Shown here one piece after another: positions 25,201 to 37,200 of a stretch of 64,000 nucleotides of DNA; the stretch's first letter is position 1; the number at the start of each line of letters is the position of its first letter. Source of the stretch: Leuctra nigra (taxonomy: Eukaryota; Arthropoda; Insecta; Plecoptera; Leuctridae); assembly GCA_934045905.1 (NCBI GenBank), contig OW203768.1, positions 31,153,060 through 31,217,059 of the forward strand, written 5' to 3'. A program made the position numbers and the translations under genes. Under the pieces are notes generated by a model. That model saw only the letters and a program-made list of their open reading frames with translations, was not told where the DNA came from and searched no databases.

Positions 25201-28200
25201 ATATGGAAGGGGGTCTGGGGGTTCAGCAGGATTTCTGCCAGGGGTCGGGGCAAGGAAAAAAAAAAAATTCCACGGATTAAGGGGGGTATTGGAGGCGCGC
25301 CCCCACCCTGCCCCGCAGGGCGTTTTTTGGTTTTTGGAGACTTTGAAATCAATTTTGAGACGTTATGCGGTTTAATTTGTTTAACAATTCATTATTTTTT
25401 AAACTTTGATACTTTGGGGTGTGGAGGATTTAACCCCACCGTGCCCCGCAGGGTATTGTTTTGTTTTTGACACTTGGAAATAAATTTTTTTGAGTTTTTT
25501 GTTTACAAAATGAAACTATACTTTTAACACCAAAAAATTGTTTTGTTATCCTGAAATACTTGCTACCCCCTCCCGTGGACGCCAATGCCCCCAGTCACCG
25601 AAAGACCTGTCGCTGAAGGCGAAATGTTTTGAACTATTGAAGAAAACATTTAGAGTTTTAAGGCACTTTTAGAGCAAAGATTAATCCTTGTCCAAACAAG
25701 CCATGATAACGTTATTTTTGTAAATGAGAAAATGAAACATGGGGAGGAATCATGTGGGGGGGGGGGGGGGACGATCGCCCCTTCCACCCCTCCTTGGATC
25801 CGCCCCTGAATAGACATCTTGCTAGAAGTGGCTCCATCAACCCACACGTTGAATATTTCCACCAAAAAGTTTTGTGTTGTTACAAAATTTTATTTAAAAA
25901 TTTGTTTTGCGGAACTTAAAAAATACTAATATCCCTTGACATCACAAGCTACCAACTCTCTCAATCGAATATGAACCGGCATGACTGCAATCTCTGTAAC
26001 CGCTACATTTGCCGCCTACAGTGATCAAGCGACGAACAATGACGACTGACACATAGACCGCAATGCAATAGAGAGATGCACAAACACGCAGCTGATTACT
26101 ACCTGTGTACGCGACACATGAGTCACGTGACATGTGGTCGGAGTTGATTACACTGACAGACGGTCAATGATGGTTCAGTTGAGATGACGTGAGATGACAA
26201 GAGCAAAGCGAAGTGGAATCGACATTGTATCGACGCTTGTGTGTCATGAAACTAGAACGCTCTTTGTCATTCCACTATACAATTCAAGTGGGCAATTCAA
26301 ATCTGCTGATTAGAATTGGGCCAAATTGGCTTGTGTGATAGACAAGAAAAATCAAAGTCTTTACAATTCTTGGTTTAGAATCGGTTCTTTTTCCCAGCTG
26401 CAATTGGACAATTTGAGATTAAGACACTAGAATTGAAGCAAATATCGAAACAGAGAACACAACTTCGTAATATTTAATCATTATTACGTAATTATCAAAT
26501 ATTAACAGAAACATTGAATGCTAATAATTGCTGTTTAGGACGATTGTTATGAAAAAAAACAGAATCTAAACTTACCCCAAACCATGAAAGTGAGACACAA
26601 AAACATGATTTGAACTTGGACAATTTGAATCTGGAAGATTGTTTCTGTTTTTGTCATAACAATCGTCCTAGATAGCAATTAACATTCAATTATTCTGTTA
26701 ATATTTGATCATTATACATAATAGTGATTACATATTAGGAAGTTGTGTTCTCTGTTTCGATATTAGAGCAGTGATGAAGAGTTTTACATTTCTTTGAAGA
26801 AATTGTACACATATATTTAAAACAAGCATAAAATGTACGTAAAATTTTAATAACTCTTGTTTTTGACAGATTTGACTGAAAACTGTCAAAAACACCTAAA
26901 ATATTGGTACTAAAGACCATGCAAAATTTGAAGATGATTGGTTTAACCAACCACAGTATCTCGTTCAAAACTTCAAAGCTGATGATCTCTAAACTCGTAC
27001 GCGACATTAGTGTGTGTGCAAAATTTCAGATCGATTGGTTGACGGATTGGTTGGACTAGGCATTGCTACAAAACACTGACAAAACACAAACAGAGAAGTG
27101 AATCTATATGATACATGATAAATTTGACCTTCTAAAATGTTTAGCGGTTTTAAAATTTTGATTTTGCTGACTTTGAAACAACATCACAGCGAAAAGCTCG
27201 TCGTTTAGGATCAACATTTTATTAAAAAGTGGCCAACACAATATGCATTTTACACATTGTCTCTTGAACGTAACTTTGTTCTTACCATCTCCAACGGTCA
27301 CAATCTCAAAAATGTATAAAGTCTTCAACGATGTTCCAATTCCCTTACAGATTTAGAAACTGTGTTTCAAGAATTAAATCTCCCGCCATTTCCCAACCAG
27401 GCCTCCAGTTCTGACGTCACGCAGAAGCAAAACGATCGCCTGAATCCGACGCCGCAATCGCGATCATCGATTAATACGACTCAGAGAGGAAAATACCGTG
27501 TCTTTTCCTAATGTCTTGGAAGAAAATAATTGCAGTCTGGATCCTACAGAAAGCGTTTAAATAACAAAAACAATACGTGTTTTTCTTTCTAGCAAGAGAT
27601 CAACCAATTTCATTTCCTTCTATTTTTTCTCTTTCTCTCTCGGAAACGAGGAAACCAATAAACTATTAAGGGCGTACGGAAAGGGTTTGGGAAAACCTTT
27701 ACACTGTTGCCAATCGAATCGTTGAACGTGATCTCGGAGCAGAAGTATACTAACTTTTACTGGTTTTACTTCCTTGGGCGGCAAAGATATTGCAACGACA
27801 CAAAAATCGCCTGCGTGTGGTGGCTATTAAAGCCAGGAGTAAACTTTGGGTTACTGACACATGAAATTGTAGTAGAGGATGTTCTTAAAACAGGCAATTG
27901 GACGTAGGCCTTCAAATTTACTAGATTTTTGCCAAATAGCGTTTCTACAGAAACCAATTTGCTTCTTCGATTTAAATAATGTAGACTTACGAATTGATAT
28001 ATTTCATAGAATTTAAAGTAGAAGGGAACAGAAATAAAAATACAATACAATTTTTTAAATCTGTAGGTATTTAAATCTTAATAATATATTCACAAAGATA
28101 ATTAAGAAATTGATTCTTTGGTATTACATACTCATTTTCATGATGTAGGCTCGAATTTCCTAAAACTTTCTTTAAAACAACAGTGAACAGGTAAAAGTAC

Positions 28201-31200
28201 AATTATATAGAATTAAGTCAAAAAACCTTTAAAATGTCACGATATTCTTATGGCTGATTTCAGGAAAACAATTGTAAAAACAAATAATAATATTATTAAT
28301 TTTCTGAAAATTCAACAAGTTTTAAACGTTACCAAACATGAAAGCTTCAAATTGCTTGACTATGAAACAGGTTGAAACAAAAACAAATAAGCAGATAAGA
28401 AACAGCGATTATTTTAATTGCTTTGTTTGGGCTTCCATGGCTATTCAAATGGTACAAATAGTTAATAGAGTTCCCAGTGAAGTAGTCTTGCCAGCAACAA
28501 CTTTCAAACAGAAGCTATTGTCGAGGCAAGATGAAGACATTTGTCCTGCTGGTTCTTGGTAAGTCAACTTCAAATGAGTCAATACATTCAAATGAAAGTT
28601 TATACAAAATTATTGCAACATTGAGAAGAACTATCTGGGTTGCATTTAGTATCTTGTTGCTGTCCAGACAAGTTAGGCACAAATGTCTGGGTTTCCAGAG
28701 TCCATGAAGTTAGTTTAGAAGTTGGGGGTGGGGAGTCAAATTAGGATTTTCATTTGTTAGTATTAACACAAATTACACCAAATACTCTTAAAAATCTTAT
28801 TATAATGCCACTTTACACAAAATTTGCTTGTAATATTTTTGAGGGTAGCAGCAAACATATGTTACATGCAGTGTCACTTTATCAACACAAAAGTGACTGC
28901 GCACGAGCAGAATCCAGTTAAGACGTCTGAGTACTAGTGAGTTTGACCTCGAAGAGTTTTTTAATCTATTTCTATCAATATCTTTTACCAATGTAATTGT
29001 TAATTAAGAAAAAGGCTTTGTACGAGTATTTAGAACAGTTCAATGAAAGCAATTTCATAGCTTGGAATGGGTTATTATTTTCATTTTGTCCTACAGACGT
29101 TTAGTGCCCGAGAATTAGTAAAAATATTACACTAAACGTCTGTAGGACAAAATGAAACTTATCTGACAAATTCTCAGAAATATTAAATAAAACATTTGAA
29201 GAGAGCTTCCCAATAAGTAATAGGAAGATAAACAACAATTTCAAAAAACCCAAATGGATAACACTAGGAATTAAATTGTCGGTCAAAAATCTAAAATGCT
29301 TATATTACATTCTCACTACAGAACAGACTTCCTTATGCAAATATACAAAAACACCAAAAAGACTTACAAAAAAACTATTGCAGCAGCAAAAAGACTTACG
29401 ATAATGAAAAAGATAGCAGAGAAAACGGGTTGTGATAGGACCAACACAATTTGGGAAGTAGTCAAAGAGCACACTAACTCAATGAAAATTAGAGATCAGA
29501 GTAACTTAATATTAAAAGAAAATAATTACATGATTACGGACCCTAACGAGATAGCAAACAAATTTAACAAAGATTTTGCAAATATAGCCTAAACTCTCCA
29601 ACAATCAATTAGCACATCTGAAGATAACTTCCAAAAGCACTTAGATAAAACAAAAAGTCCGGCAACTCCTTTTTCGTGAACCACACATCGGAGATTGAAA
29701 TTTTGAAAATAGTATCAAGGCTAAAAAACAAAAAGTCTTATGGTATAGACAATTTACCTACTAGCATCCTCAAAAAAGCCATCAAGCCGCTATTGACACC
29801 TTTATCACACATATTTAATACATGCATTGATAGCGGAATATTCCCAGAAAAATTAAAAATTGCAAAAATCATACCAATATTTAAAAAAGGAGATAAGACA
29901 ATAACAGAAAATTATAGACCAATTTCTTTACTTCCAGATGTATCTAAAAAATTTGAAAAAATAATTCATGTAAGACTCACATCATTCCTAGAATATGAAA
30001 ACCTCCTAAATGACAAACAAAGTGGGTTTCGAAAGAATAAATCCACCTCGAACACTATTGAAAATTTCATTAACAACACCATACTCGGACTAGAAAATAA
30101 AGAACAAACTATAGGGCTTTTCTGCGACCTGTCAAAGCATAAAACACACTATACTCCTAGCTAAGCTGGAGCATTATGGAGTACGGGGAACAGCTCTTCA
30201 ACTGCTAGACTCTTACATGAAAAATAGAACGCAACTTGTAGAGATAACATCAACAATAAATAATAAAGAATCAAAATTTATATCGGATCCTGAACCAGTC
30301 ACATGGGGAGTACCACAAGGATCAATACTGGGGCCCTCACTATTTATTATATATATTAACGACCTGCCAGAAACTATCAAACTATCGGAATTATTTGCAG
30401 ATGACACAAATATAACCATATTAGGAAAAACAAAGGACATTCTTAAGCAAAACACAGAAAATACACTAATAAAAACAACAAATTGGTTAAATGATAATTG
30501 TTTACTTTTAAACTCAAACAAAACTAACTTCATTCATTTCAAATTAAAAACAGCTCAAATAATATTTTAGAAAAAACAAAAATTGTAAATAAAAAAGATA
30601 ATACAGAAATCGTTGAAGTTAAAGAAACTAAATTCCTGGGTATCATAATAGATGATGAAAATCTAAACTGGAAAAGCCATTGTTCGAAATTAATATATAA
30701 ATTACACTCTACCTATTTTTCTCTTAAAACTATAAAGTCCCTAACAAACATGAAAATTGCCAAATTAGTGTACTATGCAAACTTTGAATCACATATGAGG
30801 TATGGAATAAGATTCTGGGGAAATTCTACTGATGCCCACAAAATATTCACTGTACAAAGAAAAGCAGTTAGAGCACTCTTTGGACTCAAATATAAACATT
30901 GTAACTCCTATAGAAAACCTGACTGTAAAAAGCACATCATTAAATATAAAATACTTACATTCCCTTGTATTTATATATTATAATCTCTTTTATCAATTAA
31001 ATCTAGAACGAATATTATTTCAAATAGCGAAATACATACACATAACACTAGACAGACAACAAATATTCACATAGATCAATACAGAACCAAATGTACACAA
31101 AAAAAACTCGCAGTATAGCAACACAATACTTTACAATGCTTTGCCCCATAAAATAAAGATAATTGAAAAATACTACACGTTTAAACAACAACTAAAGCTA

Positions 31201-34200
31201 TACCTTTCAAGCAATGCCTTCTACTCAATAGAAGAGTTTCTAAACTATAGTAAAAGCATTTATAAAAGTGAATCATTATAGAATTCAATCAAACTGTTCA
31301 TATCCTAATCTTATAGTTATCTATTTATTACTTATAGTTATACTAAGTTATTCTACTTTGTTATTCTACTTATCTACTTAGTTATTTTATAATTTATCTA
31401 TTAAAATTGTAAATGTTTCCTTATACCCAAACAAGGCATAAAGCCTATGAGTCACTGCTTGTGTATTTATGTATACCTTGTGTAAAGGAAAATAAACTTA
31501 ACTTACTAACTAACTAACCATTCTAAGCTATGAAATTATGTTCATTGAACTGTTCTGAAGACTCGTACAAAGCCTTATTTAATTAACAATTACATTGGTA
31601 AAAGATACTGATAAAATTCGATACAAAAACTCTTCAAGGTCAAGCTGCCAAAAGTTGCTAGTCTCAACCGGCATTTATTTTCTTGCCGGTTACAGGTGTG
31701 TGTGCTGGCCTGATCGCTGGGGACTTGACCACCGTCCCCCCCACGGCCCCAGCCCCAGACCCAGCCACGGCCCCAGCCCCAGGCTGCCAGGACTGTCCGG
31801 CCACCTCGGACCCCGTGTGCGCGATCAGTCAACTGGACTTCTTCCAGACTTTCCCCAACCTCTGTCACATGCAGCAAGCCAACTGCTTCAACAGCACTTA
31901 CGGTGAGCGAAACAGCACATTATCTTATTATAGCGAGCATTTCTATGCTACTCTTACTCCACCGTTTTTTTCTTTTACCTGCACTGCCCAAGAGAGCTAT
32001 TCTAAATTTCCTTGTCGTCTCGTTTTACTTGATACGGGCTCACTGCACATTGGGTAGTTATTCTATAACTTTAAAATTCCAGATTCGGTCCGAATACGAT
32101 TCGGTGCAATGTTAATCCATATGGCTGTGAATCGTATACGTGCCGAATCCGGAATTTTTAAGTTATAGAATAACTACCTGGAGTTACCAGTGACACCATG
32201 TATCCACTGATACGAGACGCAAGGAGATTTAGAATTACCGCAAACCAACTGATGTGACATTTAGTATCTTGTAGGCATTGTATTTTAAAATCTTCAAACA
32301 CCACTTTATAAAACGTATTATAATGTATATTATCTACAAATATAATGTATTGTACCTCAGATTTAGAAGGCCGGAAGTCAATGTTATTAACTCTTGAGGG
32401 GAGCTCAAAAACTAGCATTTCTGCTTTCATCCAATCATATTTGTAATGGTGGCATGAGTCATCGTGTAAAGCCCGATTTACACGGTCACATTTATTGAAC
32501 AACTTCTGTGTCACAGTCTTTGGCAATCGTGTAAATGCAAAATTGTGTGAAAATTAACATTGTTAAAGCATGTGACACAGAAGTTGTTCAATAAATGTGA
32601 CCGTGTAAATCGGGCTTAAGAGAATACTTCAATATTACTGTATTGGTTCACATCAATCAAATGGCAATTGATAGAGCTTGATACATCCAATCCAAAAAGT
32701 GTGCCACTCAAAATCGAGAAAATAGACGTTGCGTTTTTTTTACCTCTGAGGTACCTACTGATATTTGTTTTGTAAAAACGATTAGGTAATAAAACAAAAC
32801 GATTATTTTTATGGCTACAGAGGGCACCATTTATGTATAGTCCTAAACAAGCAATCTCTTCTGTGACAGTTAAACTACATTAAATAATAATAGATCCCGG
32901 GTTCCAACCCCGTTTCGGCAGTATACTTTTCTCTTACCATCTAATCATATTCTCTGATTTCTTTCAGCATATCAGTTGCAGCACAATGGTAGCTGCCTAA
33001 CTCCTCCTGTACTACCTGGTTCTATGGGCTGGAATCCTATGCCAATGCCGTTTTTTCCTTCTCAAATGGGTAATCAATGGACAGGTTCTGTGCCCATGCC
33101 GTTAGATCCTTCTCAAATGGGTATTCCATCGACAGGTCCTATGCCCATGCCTATAACATTTGATCGGCCAATGGGTGCTAATCCTATGGGGATGGGAAAT
33201 CAATTGTCTGACACGAATTCTGCGCCAATGTTGGGTAATCAGCAAAATCCAAAGCCAATGATGGGTAATCAGCAAAATACTCTGCCAATGATGGGTAATC
33301 AGCAAAATCCTATGCCAATGATGGGTAATCAGCAAAATACTCTGCCAATGATGGGTAATCAGCAAAATTCTATGCCAATGATGGGAAATCAGCAAAATCC
33401 TCTGCCAATGATGGGATATCAGCAAAATACTATGCCAATGATGGGTAATCAGCAAAATCCTATGCCAATGATAGGTAATCAGCAAAATCCTATGCCAATG
33501 ATGGGTAATCAGCAAAATTCTATGCCAATGATTGGTACAGCAGGTATAAAACCTATGCAACCGATTGATAATCCATTGGTAGCTATTAAACCAATTCAAC
33601 CTATTGGTAATATACCGTCTGCTATAAAACCAATTCAACCGATTGGTAATAATATACTGTCTGATATAAAACCTATGCAACCGATTGGTAATATAGCGTC
33701 TGATATAAAACCTATGCAACCGATTGGTAATATACCGTCTGCTATAAAACCAATTCAACCGCGGTAAAGACGTGCCTTACGGATCGCGCAGAGTATTTAT
33801 CTAGAAAAAGTGATCTCCTGCAGTGTATAAAATATAAGGAGGTGCTTGACAGAAAAAACAGTTATCAGGTCAATCATGAATACATAATTCATGACGATAG
33901 AAGACAGAAATCGAACGCAATTAGCCAAACCATAGTGTCACCACGCCGCCTCTACAAGAACATGCGGGCCACGGCAGAAAAACTGCATCAGAACACAGCA
34001 GAAGCACTGCATCGGCTACAGACACAGAAATACCAGGCAGGTATCAGCATACAAGGTGAGCTGGATAATACGACAAGAATTCCAGAGGAAACTAATGCCA
34101 GGATTAGGGAGTTAAAGAGTAAAAACGGTGAAAGAGTTGCGAAAACTGCTTTATCGGCGCGAATGTCTCAATGGCGGAAACCGTTACCGACCGAACCCAC

Positions 34201-37200
34201 ACCGCAAACTGCTTTACCGGCGCGGTATTCATCGACCGAGCCACCGCCACGGCAGCAACAATTACCGGCCGATCTACCACTACAAGTTCTCGTACAACAA
34301 CAGAGGAAGAACACAGTGTCACCAACGGTAACAAAACAAATCCAGAACGTCAAAATACTTGCCGACAGTCATGGGCGTGGCATGTGTCGAGAAGTATATA
34401 GGCTCACGAGCAGAAATGAAGCAAGAATCCAGACAAAAATAAAGTGCACAAGCTTCTTCAAACCGAGTGCACCGTTTGAAGAAGTAGCCATGGAACTCCA
34501 CAGTGGAAACTCCACAGAGGAAGGTGAAAAAAACATTATAATACTCATAGGAGGAACAAACAATTTCTCAACAAATTCAGAGAATAACATTAAAACATCT
34601 CTTGATAAGATAGCAAATTCTAACCCCAAACACTGCATCATGATCACGAACATTCTACAAAGATATGATATCGAAGGAACAGAACAGAGAAATAATAACA
34701 TTAACATCACAAATGAAAATATCAAGCTACAAATAGAGAACTACAATAATCCATTCATAAAGTTCATTACGACAGATAACATCACTCGGAGAGACTACAC
34801 AGGACAAGGCCTGCATTTGAACAAACGAGGAAAAACAAAACTAGCAAAAAGTATAATTAAACATGTTCAAGAATACAAAAAAAACTCAAACTCTCCTGCT
34901 CCTCCCCCTCCTCCTCCCCCTCCTCCTCCTCCTCCTCCTCCTCCTCCTCCACCTCAAACAACTCACAGTAGCCAGACCTCCAGCCCTGCACAATCACAAA
35001 TCACCTGCTGGTTGACGAGGCCTGGTAAAATGATTGAATTGATATGTGCACTTGAAAAAATGAAGCTTCCCCCACCACTTCCACCCTACAACAAGGAGGC
35101 ACCGACAACACTGTCGTCAAATACCTCCCCAGACACATCTCTGTTATACGTTGAGCTAACGAGCGAGCCTGCAGCGAGTAGGATCTGCAGCGTCGAAGTC
35201 GCTACCCAGACGATATCACTGTCTCCGACAGTCGTCCAATGTCACTGTCTCTGGACGACTCCGTACACCAGCGGCCTTAATGACTCTGCTGCGGCGAGTG
35301 AGTGGACGACTGCGGACATCAGAGGCCTCAGTGACCCCGTCGAGACAGTTCAGACTCCAGACACCGCAGAGGAGCCCGTCCTAGAAACCGTCCAGACTCC
35401 GGGCTCAACCACAACCGAAGAGGAGCCCGCTGTAGCAGACAAGCAGCCGACTAACCAAGGACGAAGACGCCAACCTTTGCGGTCGTCTAAATCAAAACAC
35501 AGTGTAAATGACGGTCATCTCGCTGCTTCGCCAGTTGCCCCGCGTAGGTCAACCAGGACTTCAAAGCATACCCAACGGCTTAATTTATGACGTCAAGGCA
35601 GTACCTCGATAAATGGCAGCACAACCAAGAAGCATATTAATTTATCACTGCAGGTACAGGGAAACTATGGGAAATTGCTTCATATTGGATGCCTTAATGT
35701 TCGTTCACTGCTTTCGGGCTTCGACGAGCTGATTGACCTCTTTTCATCATGTGACTTCGACATAATCGGACTTACTGAAACTTGGCTATCGCCATGCACT
35801 CCTTCAGCTGACATCTCTTTCCCCGGTTATAGTTTTATTCGCCTAGACCGCGCTGAGGAAGACGACGGTGTACAAGCTCGAACCCGACGTGGAGGAGGTG
35901 TTGGATTTTTCATCAGAGATTCACTTAAGCACAAGATTATTCCTCAAAAAAGCAAATCTAAAAAGGTCAATCAACTCGAGCAACTTTGGATATCAGTTAA
36001 AATAAAAAAGAAGACGATAGCCCTTGGAGTATGCTACAAACCCCCAACTGCTAATCAAATGTGTATACACTCCCTAGACGGAGTATTGTCAAACATGAGC
36101 ATAGAGTCTGATAATATTATTCTTATGGGTGATTTCAATGTTAATCTTATCTCGAAAAACCCAGACTCAACCATTCTTCTCGACTACATGGACAGCTTTG
36201 CACTACAACAAGTCATCGAGGAACCAACCAGAATCGCTACAACATCGGCATCTACAACTTCCTCACTGATCGACCACATGTACATCAGAGATACCTCAAC
36301 CGTTGTTGATACTGCAGTTATCGACACGTCTGATATACTCGACACTCGAGGACGCCGAATAACAGACCACAATCTCATTTCATGTACACTACGTTGCGCA
36401 AGACCAAAGAAGCTGGCTAAGACCTGGTCCTATAGAGATTTCTCTAAACTTGACCCGGACACCTTCTATGACCACGCATCCAACATCGCGTGGTCAGATA
36501 TCCATCTTATTACATCATTAGATGAGAAGGTGGAACTTCTTAACCAAAATATTCTTACTTTGGTAAATACACATGTTCCCATGAAAATAGTCAAAGCAAC
36601 CAAACCAAAAACTCCCTGGTTGACAGATTCTCTTCGACTAATGATGAAGAAGAGAGACAGTATCCTAGTCAAGTGGAGACGCAGCAAAGAGGTGGCCCAT
36701 TGGAATACCTATAAGCAACTAAGGAACTTTATCACAGGCGCAGTACAACGCGAGAAAAAGGCCTATATTGCGGAGGAATTAAAAAAGTGCAAAGGCGACT
36801 CCAGGCTATTCTGGTCAAAGATTAAATCATGGGGAATGCACTCATCGAAGAACAGCAACGACAGCGCATTACCTGATCATTTATCCGACCCAGATAAGAT
36901 CAACGACTATTACATCGAAGCAGTTGGTCACGAGTTAGTAAGCAGCGACGCACTGAACTACTATATCACAGGCACTAACACACCAGGAGTCACCGATTCA
37001 AAAGCGCTGATGTTCCGTCTCTCTACTGTGAGCGCTGAAGATGTTCAGAAGGCGCTTCAGGATATTAAATCCAAATCAGCTGGTATGGATGAGATTTCAG
37101 TAAAAATGTTGCAATTATGTCTACCACATTGCATTGACAGTATCACACACATTTGTAACGAATCCATGCTTAATAGCTCATTTCCCTCTCTGTGGAAGGA

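Noticed and set aside
33102..33758. 218-codon minus-strand open frame ([11 protein letters not shown] repeats)
   Set aside because: It is the antisense reading of the Kazal protein's repeat tract; the sense frame has splice sites, a Kazal domain and a signal peptide.
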